From contig NZ_JBAMDD010000019.1 in the NCBI RefSeq assembly GCF_036961565.1, positions 1-64,000 of the forward strand: a stretch of 64,000 nt of DNA. Reading direction: 5' to 3'. The stretch comes from Chitinimonas sp036961565. GTDB taxonomy: Bacteria > Pseudomonadota > Gammaproteobacteria > Burkholderiales > Chitinimonadaceae. Made by a program: the position numbers and the translations under genes. Below the pieces are notes generated by a model that searched no databases, had not been told where the DNA came from, and saw only the letters and a list, made by a program, of their open reading frames with translations. Positions 35,587 to 43,735 of the stretch are shown in pieces (position 1 is the first letter of the stretch; each line of letters begins with the position of its first letter).

Positions 35587-36456
35587 ATGAACCGTCTTGT
35601 TCCGCTGTTTGCCTGTAGCCTGCTTGCGGCCTGCGCGACCGTCCCGTCCCAGCAAGCCAGACCGGAAACTGCCTGGGTGCTGACTGCCGGTGGCAAGTTG
35701 CTGCGTTTGAATGCGGGTGTACCGGGCAAGATAGAGCAGACACTATCGATCAGTGGCCTGACTGCAGGTGAACGGCTGGTAGGCATCGATTTCCGTTCCA
35801 CCAATGAAAAGCTCTACGGCTTGACCAGCAGTGGCCGGCTCTATGTCATTGAGCCAAGCAATGGTCAGGCGACAGCTGTGGCGGCGACGGGTGTCGCCCT
35901 GCCTGCAGCAGGGGAGTGGGGGGTGGACTTCAATCCGGTGGTGGATAGGGTGCGCGTGGTCAACCACGATGGTGTGAATTTGCGTCTACATCCCGATACC
36001 GGCGCGCAGCTGGATGGTGACGCAACTGCCGAGGGTGTGCAGCAGGATGCACGGCTGGCCTATGTCGACGGCGACCCAGCGATGGGGCAGAAGCCGTTGA
36101 TCGCTGGCGCGGCCTACACGTACAGCAAGGTCAGTAAAACCGGAACCACCAACTTCGCTATAGACGCAGCGGCAGGCACGCTGGTAACCCAAGGTACGTG
36201 GGAGGGAGTGCAACCACCGGTAGGCCCCAATAGCGGCAAGCTTTACACCGTGGGCAAGCTCGGTGTGCAGCCCGAAGGGGGCGTGGGCTTTGATATCAGC
36301 TGGAAGGATAACGCTGCCTTTGCGGCGTTCCGCCCTGTTGGCAGCAGGGCGCCCAATCTGTATCTGGTGGACCTCGATACCGGCGCAGCGCGGCTGATAG
36401 GCGAGATCGCCAGTAAGGAGCCGGTTATCGGCCTGGCGATTGCGCCTAGCTGGTAG
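35587..36456 (+). CDS. DUF4394-domain lipoprotein
   Basis: A 289-residue lipoprotein: the signal ends in LLAAC, with the modified Cys at about residue 16. The mature part has repeated beta-propeller-like motifs typical of DUF4394 (RLVGIDFRSTNEKLYGLTSSGRLYVI, GVDFNPVVDRVRVVN, VGPNSGKLYTVGKLG). The family has no known function. It would sit in the outer membrane facing the periplasm or outside. AAAGGATAGG precedes ATG 35587. Confidence 0.85.
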   Translation: MNRLVPLFACSLLAACATVPSQQARPETAWVLTAGGKLLRLNAGVPGKIEQTLSISGLTAGERLVGIDFRSTNEKLYGLTSSGRLYVIEPSNGQATAVAATGVALPAAGEWGVDFNPVVDRVRVVNHDGVNLRLHPDTGAQLDGDATAEGVQQDARLAYVDGDPAMGQKPLIAGAAYTYSKVSKTGTTNFAIDAAAGTLVTQGTWEGVQPPVGPNSGKLYTVGKLGVQPEGGVGFDISWKDNAAFAAFRPVGSRAPNLYLVDLDTGAARLIGEIASKEPVIGLAIAPSW

Positions 36457-36465
36457 CTGCCGCCC

Positions 36466-37401
36466 TCAAGCAGGCTGCGCGGCGGCCAGCCATGGGTCTT
36501 GTCCGGCTGAGCCGGCAAACTCGGCAAAGCGGGCCAGGATGAAGTCGGCGGCCCCTCTGACCTTGGCAGAGAGGAATCGGCGGCTGGGGAAGACCAGGCA
36601 AAGGTCCAGCCGACCGGCACGCCACGCCGGCAGCACCCGCACCAGCTCGCCCAGGCGTAGCGATTCGCTGGCTACATAGGAGGGCAGGATGGCGATACCC
36701 ATGCCGGCCACCGCGCTGGCACGCAGCACATCCTGGGTGTTGCACGATAGGGCGGGGGTGGGCCAGCGCACGTTCACGGTTTCTTCAGTGCCACGGTAAA
36801 GCCGGCTATCCAGCCAGTTGCCGCTGGCCAGCAGTTGCTGTCCTTCAAGGTCTGCTGGTGTGTCGAGCGGTGGGTACTGGGCCAGATAGCCTGGCGCTGC
36901 GCACAGTATCAGGTCGGAGTAGGCCAGACGCCTGGCCACCAGGCTGCTGGCCAGGCCCTGCTGCTCGAACAGCAGGGCAAGGTCGAATCCTTCTTCCACC
37001 ATGTCTACCGGCCGTGCGCCGAGTACCAGGTCGATGCGTACCTCCGGAAAAGCCGCCCGATAGGCCGGCAGCACCGGCACGATATGGTGCTGGGCGAAGC
37101 TGAGTGGTGCATAGGCACGCAATACCCCACGTGCTTCGGTCTGCCTGGCGGTCAGCATGGCATCGGCTTCGTTTACCGCTTCCAGTATGTCCTGGCAACG
37201 TGCCAAGTAGGCCTGGCCAGCCTCGGTGAGCGAGAGCTTGCGGGTGGTGCGCTGCATCAAGCGGGCGCCCAGCTCGGTTTCCAGTTCCGAAATGATCAGG
37301 GAGATGGAAGCCTTGGATAGCCCCATGGCCTCAGCAGCGCGCACAAAGCTGCCAGTCTCGGCAACGCGGACAAAGGTCTGCATGGCGCGAAAGCGATCCA
37401 T
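36466..37401 (-). CDS. LysR-family transcriptional regulator (CrgA-like)
   Basis: A 311-residue regulator. The winged helix is residues 1-60 (MDRFRAMQTFVRVAETGSFVRAAEAM, then KASISLIISELETELGARL). The remainder is the effector-binding domain. It is divergent from the small outer-membrane protein gene, 164 bases away, and could control it; effector unknown. It converges with the DUF4394 gene. Confidence 0.9.
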   Translation of the reverse strand: MDRFRAMQTFVRVAETGSFVRAAEAMGLSKASISLIISELETELGARLMQRTTRKLSLTEAGQAYLARCQDILEAVNEADAMLTARQTEARGVLRAYAPLSFAQHHIVPVLPAYRAAFPEVRIDLVLGARPVDMVEEGFDLALLFEQQGLASSLVARRLAYSDLILCAAPGYLAQYPPLDTPADLEGQQLLASGNWLDSRLYRGTEETVNVRWPTPALSCNTQDVLRASAVAGMGIAILPSYVASESLRLGELVRVLPAWRAGRLDLCLVFPSRRFLSAKVRGAADFILARFAEFAGSAGQDPWLAAAQPA

Positions 37402-37565
37402 GGCAAAAGTTCCTTTTAATTGTTCATGTTTATTAAACTATGAATTGAAGTTTGGCTTATTTATCGCTGTTTGGTCAAACGGGAGAATGCAAACCGTGGC
37501 AAGAACGACAAGGCCACCGCCGGCCGGAAGCCGGCTTACTTTGCAAACTCTGAAGGAGTAGGACC

Positions 37566-38057
37566 ATGAAGACCATGACCAAACAGACCATCGCCCTGAG
37601 CGCCTTGATCGCCGGCCTGAGTGCTGTGCCGGCCATGGCCGACGCCAATGGCGTGTACGTATTCGGCCAAGCCACCCATGCCCGTGAAACCCACGCCAAC
37701 AAACAGGTCGCCAACGGTATAGGCGCTGGCGTCGGTTACCGGCTCAGTGACAACTTTGCTGTCGAGGGCGGCTACACCGGCCTGAAGGAGCGCACCGGCA
37801 TGGCGGATCAGACTGCCAATGTCCGCGCCGTCGGCATCCTGCCGGTGAATGAGCAGATAGAGGTCAACGGTAAGCTCGGTTATGCCCGCACCGGCGATAC
37901 GCTGGGCAATGCTGCCAAGGATGGCCTGACCTATGGGGTGGGTGCCAGCTACAAGCTGGACAAGAACTGGGCAGTACGCGCCGATTACGATCGCCTGAAG
38001 GCCGGCGGTGAACAGCGTATCAATGCCTACTCGGCCGGCGTGCAGTACCAGTTCTAA
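37566..38057 (+). CDS. Small outer-membrane beta-barrel protein
   Basis: A 163-residue protein with signal peptide (to about residue 25, PAMA). The mature part has alternating hydrophobic strands with aromatic belts (GVYVFGQATHARE, GIGAGVGYRLSDNFAVEGGYTGL, AVRADYDRL) and ends in YSAGVQYQF with terminal Phe, the usual BAM recognition signal. This fits an eight-stranded OmpA/OmpW-like barrel. Function may be adhesion, small-solute passage or stress response. It is followed by terminator hairpins. Confidence 0.82.
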   Translation: MKTMTKQTIALSALIAGLSAVPAMADANGVYVFGQATHARETHANKQVANGIGAGVGYRLSDNFAVEGGYTGLKERTGMADQTANVRAVGILPVNEQIEVNGKLGYARTGDTLGNAAKDGLTYGVGASYKLDKNWAVRADYDRLKAGGEQRINAYSAGVQYQF

Positions 38058-38069
38058 GCCTTGCCGCAG

Positions 38070-38100
38070 CCGGAGCGGCAGCGCAAACCGCTCCGGTGTT
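38070..38100 (+). terminator. Terminator after the outer-membrane protein gene
   Basis: A 9-bp stem (CCGGAGCGG / CCGCTCCGG) with a 9-base loop, followed by TGTTTT. Confidence 0.65.
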
Positions 38101-38130
38101 TTCCTCGCATGATTGATCTCCCTGACTGAG

Positions 38131-38154
38131 GCGCCCCTGGTGGGCGCTTTTTTT
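38131..38154 (+). terminator. Second terminator between convergent genes
   Basis: A 6-bp GC stem (GCGCCC / GGGCGC), CTGGT loop, then seven T. It backs up the previous one; its T-run overlaps the stop codon of the ADP-ribosylglycohydrolase gene on the other strand. Confidence 0.75.
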
Positions 38155-39013
38155 AGCTGTTGCCAGCCAGTAGGGGTAGCCCAAACTGCGCACTGAGCCT
38201 CGCGTCCAACTCTCGCAAGTACGCCATGCCATAGTTACCTTGCTCCAGGCCGGTGTACAGATGCGCCGGTAGATCACGTTGGTATGCCGCGCTCAAGGAT
38301 GCCAGGCCCAGCGCAATGGCTGCGACACTGTCTACATCACCGCCCAGCGCAACGCTATGTCGCAGGATGTTTGCATAGGAACGATGCTGGGACATGACAG
38401 TCATTACGGCGTGGACGGTCTGGATGCCATCGCATTCAACCTCGGCGTCCCAGTCGTTGCGCCAAGCATGCGCGGTCTTTTCCGAAACAAATGTGGTTAA
38501 TTGGTCGACCGGCCCAAGTTGATAGGCCAAATAGTGACCGGCATAAGCGACTGCCAAGGCTGAGACCACACCCCCTGGCGTGTTATGGGTTAGTTGGGCC
38601 TGCATTCTGCATTGCTGTTCCATCGCTTGTTGATCTTTTACCAAGCCCAGAGGGACTGAGCGCATGGCTGCACCGTTACGGCTGCTGTCTGGGCGGAGGG
38701 TGGCAAGCAGGGCGGCACCATCCTCTACTTCAGTTAACAACTGATGCAGACCTTTGGCATAACCTAGACGCTCGTCGCGCTTAAAGGCACGGACGAATCC
38801 GTCTGCAATATGGGTAGGGCTCCAGTCAAGGTGATGCAGCATTAACTCGGCGATCGCAATGCTCATCTGGGTATCGTCGGTGTAAGAACCGGCAGGCATG
38901 CCTAGATAGTGTTGCTGGTAAGCAGTGAGATCGTTGTATTGCGTAATTTTCGCCCGCTCGCAAAACTCGAACCCGGCGCCGTAGGCATCACCAATAGCTA
39001 TCTCAACTAGCAT
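38153..39013 (-). CDS. ADP-ribosylglycohydrolase family protein
   Basis: A 286-residue all-helical enzyme that probably removes ADP-ribose from a target. The two-magnesium site is intact: YTDDTQMS near residue 45 and GGDVDSVAAIA near residue 235, with GDAYGAGFE at the start. ATG 39013 follows GAGGG. No ADP-ribosyltransferase or toxin gene is next to it, so it is not an obvious toxin-antitoxin pair. Base composition looks slightly less GC-rich than neighbouring genes, a weak hint of transfer. Confidence 0.85.
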   Translation of the reverse strand: MLVEIAIGDAYGAGFEFCERAKITQYNDLTAYQQHYLGMPAGSYTDDTQMSIAIAELMLHHLDWSPTHIADGFVRAFKRDERLGYAKGLHQLLTEVEDGAALLATLRPDSSRNGAAMRSVPLGLVKDQQAMEQQCRMQAQLTHNTPGGVVSALAVAYAGHYLAYQLGPVDQLTTFVSEKTAHAWRNDWDAEVECDGIQTVHAVMTVMSQHRSYANILRHSVALGGDVDSVAAIALGLASLSAAYQRDLPAHLYTGLEQGNYGMAYLRELDARLSAQFGLPLLAGNS

Positions 39014-39199
39014 ATTTTCCCTCAGGTTAGTGTGCGCGCCATTCTGCCAGTTTGCAGGGGCGTGGGTGATACGGCGAAATGGCCTGCGCGCCGGGTAATG
39101 TGGGTTGGGCACTTTCCGCTCTGTGGTGAGCGAACTCACTATTGGCGGAGGATACCGTCTGCTGACGGTACCTTCCACTTGGCCCGGTTGCGCCTGTGC

Positions 39200-40096
39200 T
39201 CAGCTGCGCTTGAGCAATTGCTGGATGCTGGAGAAATCCTGCCCGCCATGGCCCTGGCTGCTATGCAGGGCATAGAGCTGGCGCGACAGGCTGCCCAGCG
39301 GTGTGCTGGATTTGCTGGCCAAGGCAGCCTCCATGGCGAGGCCCAGATCCTTGAGCATCAGGTCCACGCCAAAGCCGCCTTCATAGCCACGGCTGGCGGG
39401 TACATTCTCCATCACCCCTGGCCAGGGGTTGTACTTTTCCAGGCTCCAGTTGCCGCCAGAGCTGACGCGCATGATATCGCTCAGTACCTTGGGGTCCAGG
39501 CCGTTGGCCACGCCGAGGTTGAGTGCTTCGGCCGTGCCTATCATGTGGATGGCCAGCAGCATGTTGTTGGCGATCTTGGCCACCTGGCCCGCGCCTGCGC
39601 TACCGGCATGGAACAGGTTCTTGCCCATGGCTTCCAGCAAGGGGCGGGCGCGTTCCAGATTGGCGGCCTCGCCACCGATGATGAAGGTGAGCGTGCCGGC
39701 AGTGGCGCCAGCGGTGCCACCTGATACCGGGGCGTCGAGCATGGCCACGCCACGGGTCTTGGCTGCGGCATGGACCGCACGTGCCACCTCGGGCGAGATG
39801 GTGGAGCATTCCAGCACCAGGGCGCCTGGCTTGACGGCGTGTATCAGCCGGCCTTCACCCAGGTAGAGGGCCTCTACATGCTGGCTGGCGGGCAGCATGG
39901 TAATGACGACGTCGGCTTCGGTGACGGCGTGCAGGGCATTGGGGGCAGCCTTGGCCCCCAATGCCACGGCTGCCTCGACAGCAGCCGGCATCAGGTCGAA
40001 TACGGTAAGCGTGTGGCCGGCCTTGAGCAGGTTGGCGGCCATGGGGCCACCCATGTGGCCCAGGCCGATAAAGGCGATATGGCAAGCGTTGGTCAT
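39200..40096 (-). CDS. mmsB: 3-hydroxyisobutyrate dehydrogenase
   Basis: A 298-residue NAD-dependent beta-hydroxyacid dehydrogenase: FIGLGHMGGPMAANL at the N-terminus, DAPVSGGTAGATAGTL, and the catalytic lysine in GAGQVAKIANNML. It oxidises 3-hydroxyisobutyrate to methylmalonate semialdehyde in valine breakdown. It follows mmsA by 17 bases, and AAGGAA lies before its ATG. The adjacent mmsA makes this specific assignment safer than for an isolated family member. Confidence 0.92.
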   Translation of the reverse strand: MTNACHIAFIGLGHMGGPMAANLLKAGHTLTVFDLMPAAVEAAVALGAKAAPNALHAVTEADVVITMLPASQHVEALYLGEGRLIHAVKPGALVLECSTISPEVARAVHAAAKTRGVAMLDAPVSGGTAGATAGTLTFIIGGEAANLERARPLLEAMGKNLFHAGSAGAGQVAKIANNMLLAIHMIGTAEALNLGVANGLDPKVLSDIMRVSSGGNWSLEKYNPWPGVMENVPASRGYEGGFGVDLMLKDLGLAMEAALASKSSTPLGSLSRQLYALHSSQGHGGQDFSSIQQLLKRS

Positions 40097-40113
40097 CGGG
40101 GTTTCCTTGGAGA

Positions 40114-41610
40114 TCAGCGCAGCGAGATGGTGGTGTTGACAGGGCCGGCGGTCGCTTCGTCGTCGAACCAGCGGGCGGTCACGGTCTTGGTCTGGGTGTA
40201 GAAGCGGATGACTTCCTTGCCATAGGGGCCGAGATCACCGAGCTTGGAGCCGCGCGAGCCGGTAAAGCTGAAGAAGGGAACTGGCACCGGGATAGGCACG
40301 TTGATACCCACTTGGCCGACATCGATGTCGTGCTGGAAGCGGCGTGCGGCAGCGCCGCTCTGGGTAAACAGGGCCGTACCGTTGCCATAGGGGTTGGCAT
40401 TGACGAAGGCAATAGCCTCGTCGAGTGTGTCGACTTCGACGATGCACAGCACCGGGCCAAAAATCTCCTGCTCGTACACCTGCATGCCGGCCTTGACGCC
40501 CGAGAAGATGGTGGGGCCGACGAAGTTGCCGTCGGGGTAGCCCGCTACAACGGGGTTGCGGCCATCCAGCTCCAGCTTGGCGCCTTCCTCCACGCCTTGG
40601 CCTATCAGCTTCTCTACCCGCGCCAGGGCCTGGCGGTTGATCAGGGGGCCGAGGTCGGCACCGGCTTCATGGCCGGCACTGACCTTGAGCGTTTGCGCGC
40701 GCGCCACGATCTCGGGTATCCAGTCGCGCGCCTTGCCTACCAGTACCGCCACCGAGATGGCCATGCAGCGCTGGCCTGCGGCCCCAAAGGCGGCACCCAC
40801 CAGGGCATTGAGGGTTTGCTCCTTGTTGGCGTCGGGCAGGAAAACGGCATGGTTCTTGGCGCCCAGCATGGCCTGTACCCGCTTGCCGTGTTCGCTGCCG
40901 CGGCGGTAGACATGAGTGCCGACCCCAACCGAGCCGACAAAGGAGATGGCCTTGATATCGGGGTGATCGCACAGGGCGTTGACCGCATCGACGCCGCCAT
41001 GCACCACGTTGAGCACCCCTTTGGGCAAGCCGGCCTGCTGGGCCAGTTGTGCCAGCAGCATGGGGGTCATGGGGTCCTGCTCGCTGGGCTTGAGTACAAA
41101 GGTATTACCGGTCACGCAGGCCATGGGAAACATCCACAGCGGAATCATGGCGGGGAAATTGAACGGGGTGATACCAGCACAGACGCCCAGCGGCTGGCGG
41201 ATGGCATAGGTATCGACGCCACCGGCGACGTTCTCGGCGAACTCACCCATCTGCAGGCTGCCGACCGAACAGGCGTGCTCCACCACTTCCAGTCCGCGGA
41301 ATACATCGCCCTTGGCATCGGCCAGGGTCTTGCCCTGCTCACGGGTCAGGGTGGCGGCCAGCGTATCCATGTGCTCGCGTATCAAGGCCTGCAAACGCAG
41401 GAACACGCGGGCCCGCTCGGCAATCGGCGTGGCGCGCCAGGCCGGGAAGGCTGCCTTGGCGGCGGCTACCGCCTGGGCGACTTCATCACTGCCGCACATG
41501 GGCACGCGGGCCAAGACCTCCTGGGTGGCCGGGTTACGTACCTCTTGCCATTGGCTGGTGCTGGATTCGGTGAATTCGCCGTTGATCAGCAGTTTTACAT
41601 TCTCGGTCAT
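40114..41610 (-). CDS. mmsA: CoA-acylating methylmalonate-semialdehyde dehydrogenase
   Basis: A 498-residue aldehyde dehydrogenase that converts methylmalonate semialdehyde to propionyl-CoA in valine degradation. The catalytic Cys lies in AAGQRCMA. Other marks are PFNFPAMIPLWMFPMA, NHAVFLPDANKEQTLN and YGNGTALFTQSG, the MmsA/IolA subgroup pattern. ATG 41610 follows AAGGAGCG. It is the first gene of the mmsAB operon, with a palindromic ACGT operator about 125 bases upstream. Confidence 0.94.
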   Translation of the reverse strand: MTENVKLLINGEFTESSTSQWQEVRNPATQEVLARVPMCGSDEVAQAVAAAKAAFPAWRATPIAERARVFLRLQALIREHMDTLAATLTREQGKTLADAKGDVFRGLEVVEHACSVGSLQMGEFAENVAGGVDTYAIRQPLGVCAGITPFNFPAMIPLWMFPMACVTGNTFVLKPSEQDPMTPMLLAQLAQQAGLPKGVLNVVHGGVDAVNALCDHPDIKAISFVGSVGVGTHVYRRGSEHGKRVQAMLGAKNHAVFLPDANKEQTLNALVGAAFGAAGQRCMAISVAVLVGKARDWIPEIVARAQTLKVSAGHEAGADLGPLINRQALARVEKLIGQGVEEGAKLELDGRNPVVAGYPDGNFVGPTIFSGVKAGMQVYEQEIFGPVLCIVEVDTLDEAIAFVNANPYGNGTALFTQSGAAARRFQHDIDVGQVGINVPIPVPVPFFSFTGSRGSKLGDLGPYGKEVIRFYTQTKTVTARWFDDEATAGPVNTTISLR

Positions 41611-41731
41611 GTCTCGCTCCTTGTTATGGATGGTTGCAGCCTTGCCTGGGTAAGGTGGCGGCGCGGGAACCGGGTTTGCGCGAAGCACCTTGTAGGGTGT
41701 GCTGCATTGCTGGCTAGCTTTGTAACTTCAC

Positions 41732-41749
41732 ATTGACGTAAACGTCAAT
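41732..41749 (-). promoter_or_regulatory. Palindrome ATTGACGTAAACGTCAAT, LiuR-like operator
   Basis: Two 8-base arms (ATTGACGT / ACGTCAAT) around AA. It lies 122-139 bases before mmsA. As I recall, MerR-family LiuR in proteobacteria binds similar ACGT-ACGT palindromes upstream of branched-chain amino acid degradation genes; assignment here is inference. Confidence 0.65.
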
Positions 41750-42023
41750 CAATCGTGCTGGATTTTTCTGCAGCTTGCCACTCAGCTAGCTTGGACTGGA
41801 CAGCCCCTGCGGGTTGCGGGCCGCTGCCTATCTCGGCGCCTGGCCTGACCAATGGCGTGCTTGCCAGGTGGCTGTGTCATTTGATCCACTGGACAAACGT
41901 ACAAGTTGTATGTGGGTTTTCCCTAGTCTAACCATATTGGAGCCCCGAAATAAAAACGCAGCACAGGGGCAGGAGCGGCTGCCACAGGCAGCCAACATAA
42001 CAAGGTGAGAACTAGGAGCAACT
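41750..42023. other. Remaining intergenic region between mmsA and the M35 protease gene
   Basis: No gene is visible in the 413 bases between mmsA and the M35 gene apart from the palindrome at 41732-41749. The M35 promoter should be in the A/T-richer part at about 41880-41960. Confidence 0.4.
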
Positions 42024-43139
42024 ATGCAACACCGCTGGATTGTTTCAATGGCCGTCATGTCTGCACTCGCAGCACCGGTACTGGTTCAGGCGCAGGATCT
42101 GCGCGTCAGCGTCGCCTCCACCCGCGTGTCCGCCATGGCCACGCAGGATGTGGAAGTCGATGTACGCTACACCAATGAGGGCCGTCAGCCCGTTTACCTG
42201 TACAAGTGGTACGTGGCAGGCAACGGCATGCAAGACCCGATGTTCGAAGTCAGCCGTGATGGCAAGCCGGTCGAGTATCTCGGCCCGCTGGTCAAGCGCC
42301 GTGCCCCGACGGCTGCCGACCTGATCACGGTTCGCCCCGGCCAGACCATCAGCAGCCGCGTCAAGCTCTCCTCTGTCTACGATATGTCGCAAAGCGGTAA
42401 CTACAGCATCCGCTTTGCCGCCGATAGCGAGCGCATGCTCAAGCGTCCGCTGAAGGGCATCAACGAGACCGCTGCGGCCGCAGGTATCGAGGCTGCAGTC
42501 GAGTCGGAGATGCTGCAATCGAACGATGTGGCATTGTGGGTAGAGGGCCGCAGCAGCCCCTTGTTGAGGCAGGCCGAGGAAGGCCGCAAGCTGTCGGCTC
42601 TGCTGGATCGCATCACCGCGTCCAGCGTGTCCTATGCCAGCAACTGCTCAGCCACCCGTCAGTCGCAGATCAACAGCGGTGTGTCGGCAGCCATCTCCTA
42701 CGCCAATGGCTCGGTCAGCTACCTGAACGGGACACCGTCGGGCACTACCCGTTATGTCACCTGGTTCGGCAAGTATTCCAGCACCAACTGGAACACGGCC
42801 AAGTCGCACTTCGTGAAGATCAAGGATGCGCTGGATACCAAGCCCCTGGTGTTTGACTGCTCCTGCACCGAGAGCGGCACCTTCGCTTATGTCTATCCAA
42901 CCCAGCCGTACAAGATCTACCTGTGCGGTGCCTATTGGGCGGCTGCCAACACCGGTACCGACTCGCGTGGCGGCACCATTGTGCATGAGCTGTCGCACTT
43001 CAATGTCGTAGCCGGCACCGATGACCACGCCTATGGCCAGACCGCTGCCAAGAGCCTGGCCAAGAAGAGCCCGACCAAGGCGCTGGATAACGCCGATAGC
43101 CACGAGTACTTCACCGAAAACACGCCTTACCTGCCATAA
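42024..43139 (+). CDS. Secreted M35-family (peptidyl-Lys/deuterolysin-like) metalloprotease
   Basis: A 371-residue exported zinc protease. Signal peptide to about residue 23 (VLVQA). An N-terminal Ig-like domain spans about 24-135 (DVEVDVRYTNEGRQPVYLYKWY, then PGQTISSRVKLSSVYDMSQSGNYSIRF). The catalytic domain carries HELSH (His321, Glu322, His325) and the aspzincin motif GTDDHAYG, whose Asp is the third ligand. M35 relatives cut before lysine. AGGAG lies before ATG 42024. A stand-alone copy of the N-terminal domain is encoded next. Confidence 0.9.
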   Translation: MQHRWIVSMAVMSALAAPVLVQAQDLRVSVASTRVSAMATQDVEVDVRYTNEGRQPVYLYKWYVAGNGMQDPMFEVSRDGKPVEYLGPLVKRRAPTAADLITVRPGQTISSRVKLSSVYDMSQSGNYSIRFAADSERMLKRPLKGINETAAAAGIEAAVESEMLQSNDVALWVEGRSSPLLRQAEEGRKLSALLDRITASSVSYASNCSATRQSQINSGVSAAISYANGSVSYLNGTPSGTTRYVTWFGKYSSTNWNTAKSHFVKIKDALDTKPLVFDCSCTESGTFAYVYPTQPYKIYLCGAYWAAANTGTDSRGGTIVHELSHFNVVAGTDDHAYGQTAAKSLAKKSPTKALDNADSHEYFTENTPYLP

Positions 43140-43151
43140 GGTGACGATGGG

Positions 43152-43180
43152 GCAGGTGGCTTACTCCCCTGGCCACCTGC
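43152..43180 (+). promoter_or_regulatory. Hairpin between the M35 gene and the next gene
   Basis: A 9-bp stem (GCAGGTGGC / GCCACCTGC) with an 11-base loop, 12 bases past the M35 stop. No T-run follows, so it is not a full terminator; a strong one lies 50 bases further on. Confidence 0.5.
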
Positions 43181-43211
43181 TCTGTCCTCTCCGGTCTGGC
43201 ATCGAGCCGAC

Positions 43212-43724
43212 ATGAAGATACCCCTGTTGATCCGGCCGCTTTGCGCGGCCGGTTTTTTCCTTCTGATTCCTTTGGCCCAGGCGGCGTCCCTACCCATGCT
43301 TGAGTGCAAACTGCTGGCGCCACCCACCGCCAAGCTGGGGCAGCCGGTGATGCTGGGCTTCAGCCTGCATAACCGCAGCCCGCAGGATGTCTGGGTGCTG
43401 GCCTGGAACACCCCGCTGGAAGGCCTGAGAGGCCGCTTCCTGAGCGTGCGCGGGCCTGCTGGCGAGCTTGCATACCAAGGGCCCATGTTCAAGCGGGGGG
43501 CGCCACAGCCGGTGGACTATCGCAAGCTCACCGCCGGCCAGACCCTGCAGGTCGAGGTGGATCTGGGCCTGGTCTACGACATGGGCAAGCCTGGGCCCTA
43601 CACAGTGCGCTATACCGGCCAGTTGCATGATGTGGTGCTGGGTGCTGTCCCGGCACCGGGCGGCAAGCTGCATGCGCAGCCGCTAAGCTGCCCTGGTGTC
43701 GCGTTCAAGTTGCTGCCGGCCTGA
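43212..43724 (+). CDS. Stand-alone homologue of the M35 protease N-terminal domain
   Basis: A 170-residue exported protein with a signal peptide (residues 1-24, MKIPLLIRPLCAAGFFLLIP then LAQA). The mature part resembles the N-terminal Ig-like domain of the M35 protease just upstream: LGQPVMLGFSLHNRSPQDVWVL against DVRYTNEGRQPVYLY, YQGPMFKRGAPQPVDY against YLGPLVKRRAPTAADL, then LTAGQTLQVEVDLGLVYDMGKPGPYTVRYTG against VRPGQTISSRVKLSSVYDM. It could bind or inhibit the protease or its substrates; that is inference. No good ribosome site is seen. A terminator sequence overlaps codons 7-16. Confidence 0.75.
   Translation: MKIPLLIRPLCAAGFFLLIPLAQAASLPMLECKLLAPPTAKLGQPVMLGFSLHNRSPQDVWVLAWNTPLEGLRGRFLSVRGPAGELAYQGPMFKRGAPQPVDYRKLTAGQTLQVEVDLGLVYDMGKPGPYTVRYTGQLHDVVLGAVPAPGGKLHAQPLSCPGVAFKLLPA
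43232..43258 (+). terminator. Intrinsic-terminator sequence inside the signal-peptide codons
   Basis: CCGGCCGC, TTTGC loop, GCGGCCGG, then six T: a complete intrinsic terminator. It lies inside the coding frame of the gene starting at 43212, covering the codons for part of the hydrophobic core. It may end the M35 transcript and be overcome only when ribosomes follow closely. Confidence 0.7.
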
Positions 43725-43735
43725 GCATCCGGCCG

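Noticed and set aside
38153..39178. Toxin-antitoxin or DraT-DraG pair around the ADP-ribosylglycohydrolase
   Set aside because: No transferase or toxin gene lies next to it; both neighbours are an outer-membrane protein and mmsB.
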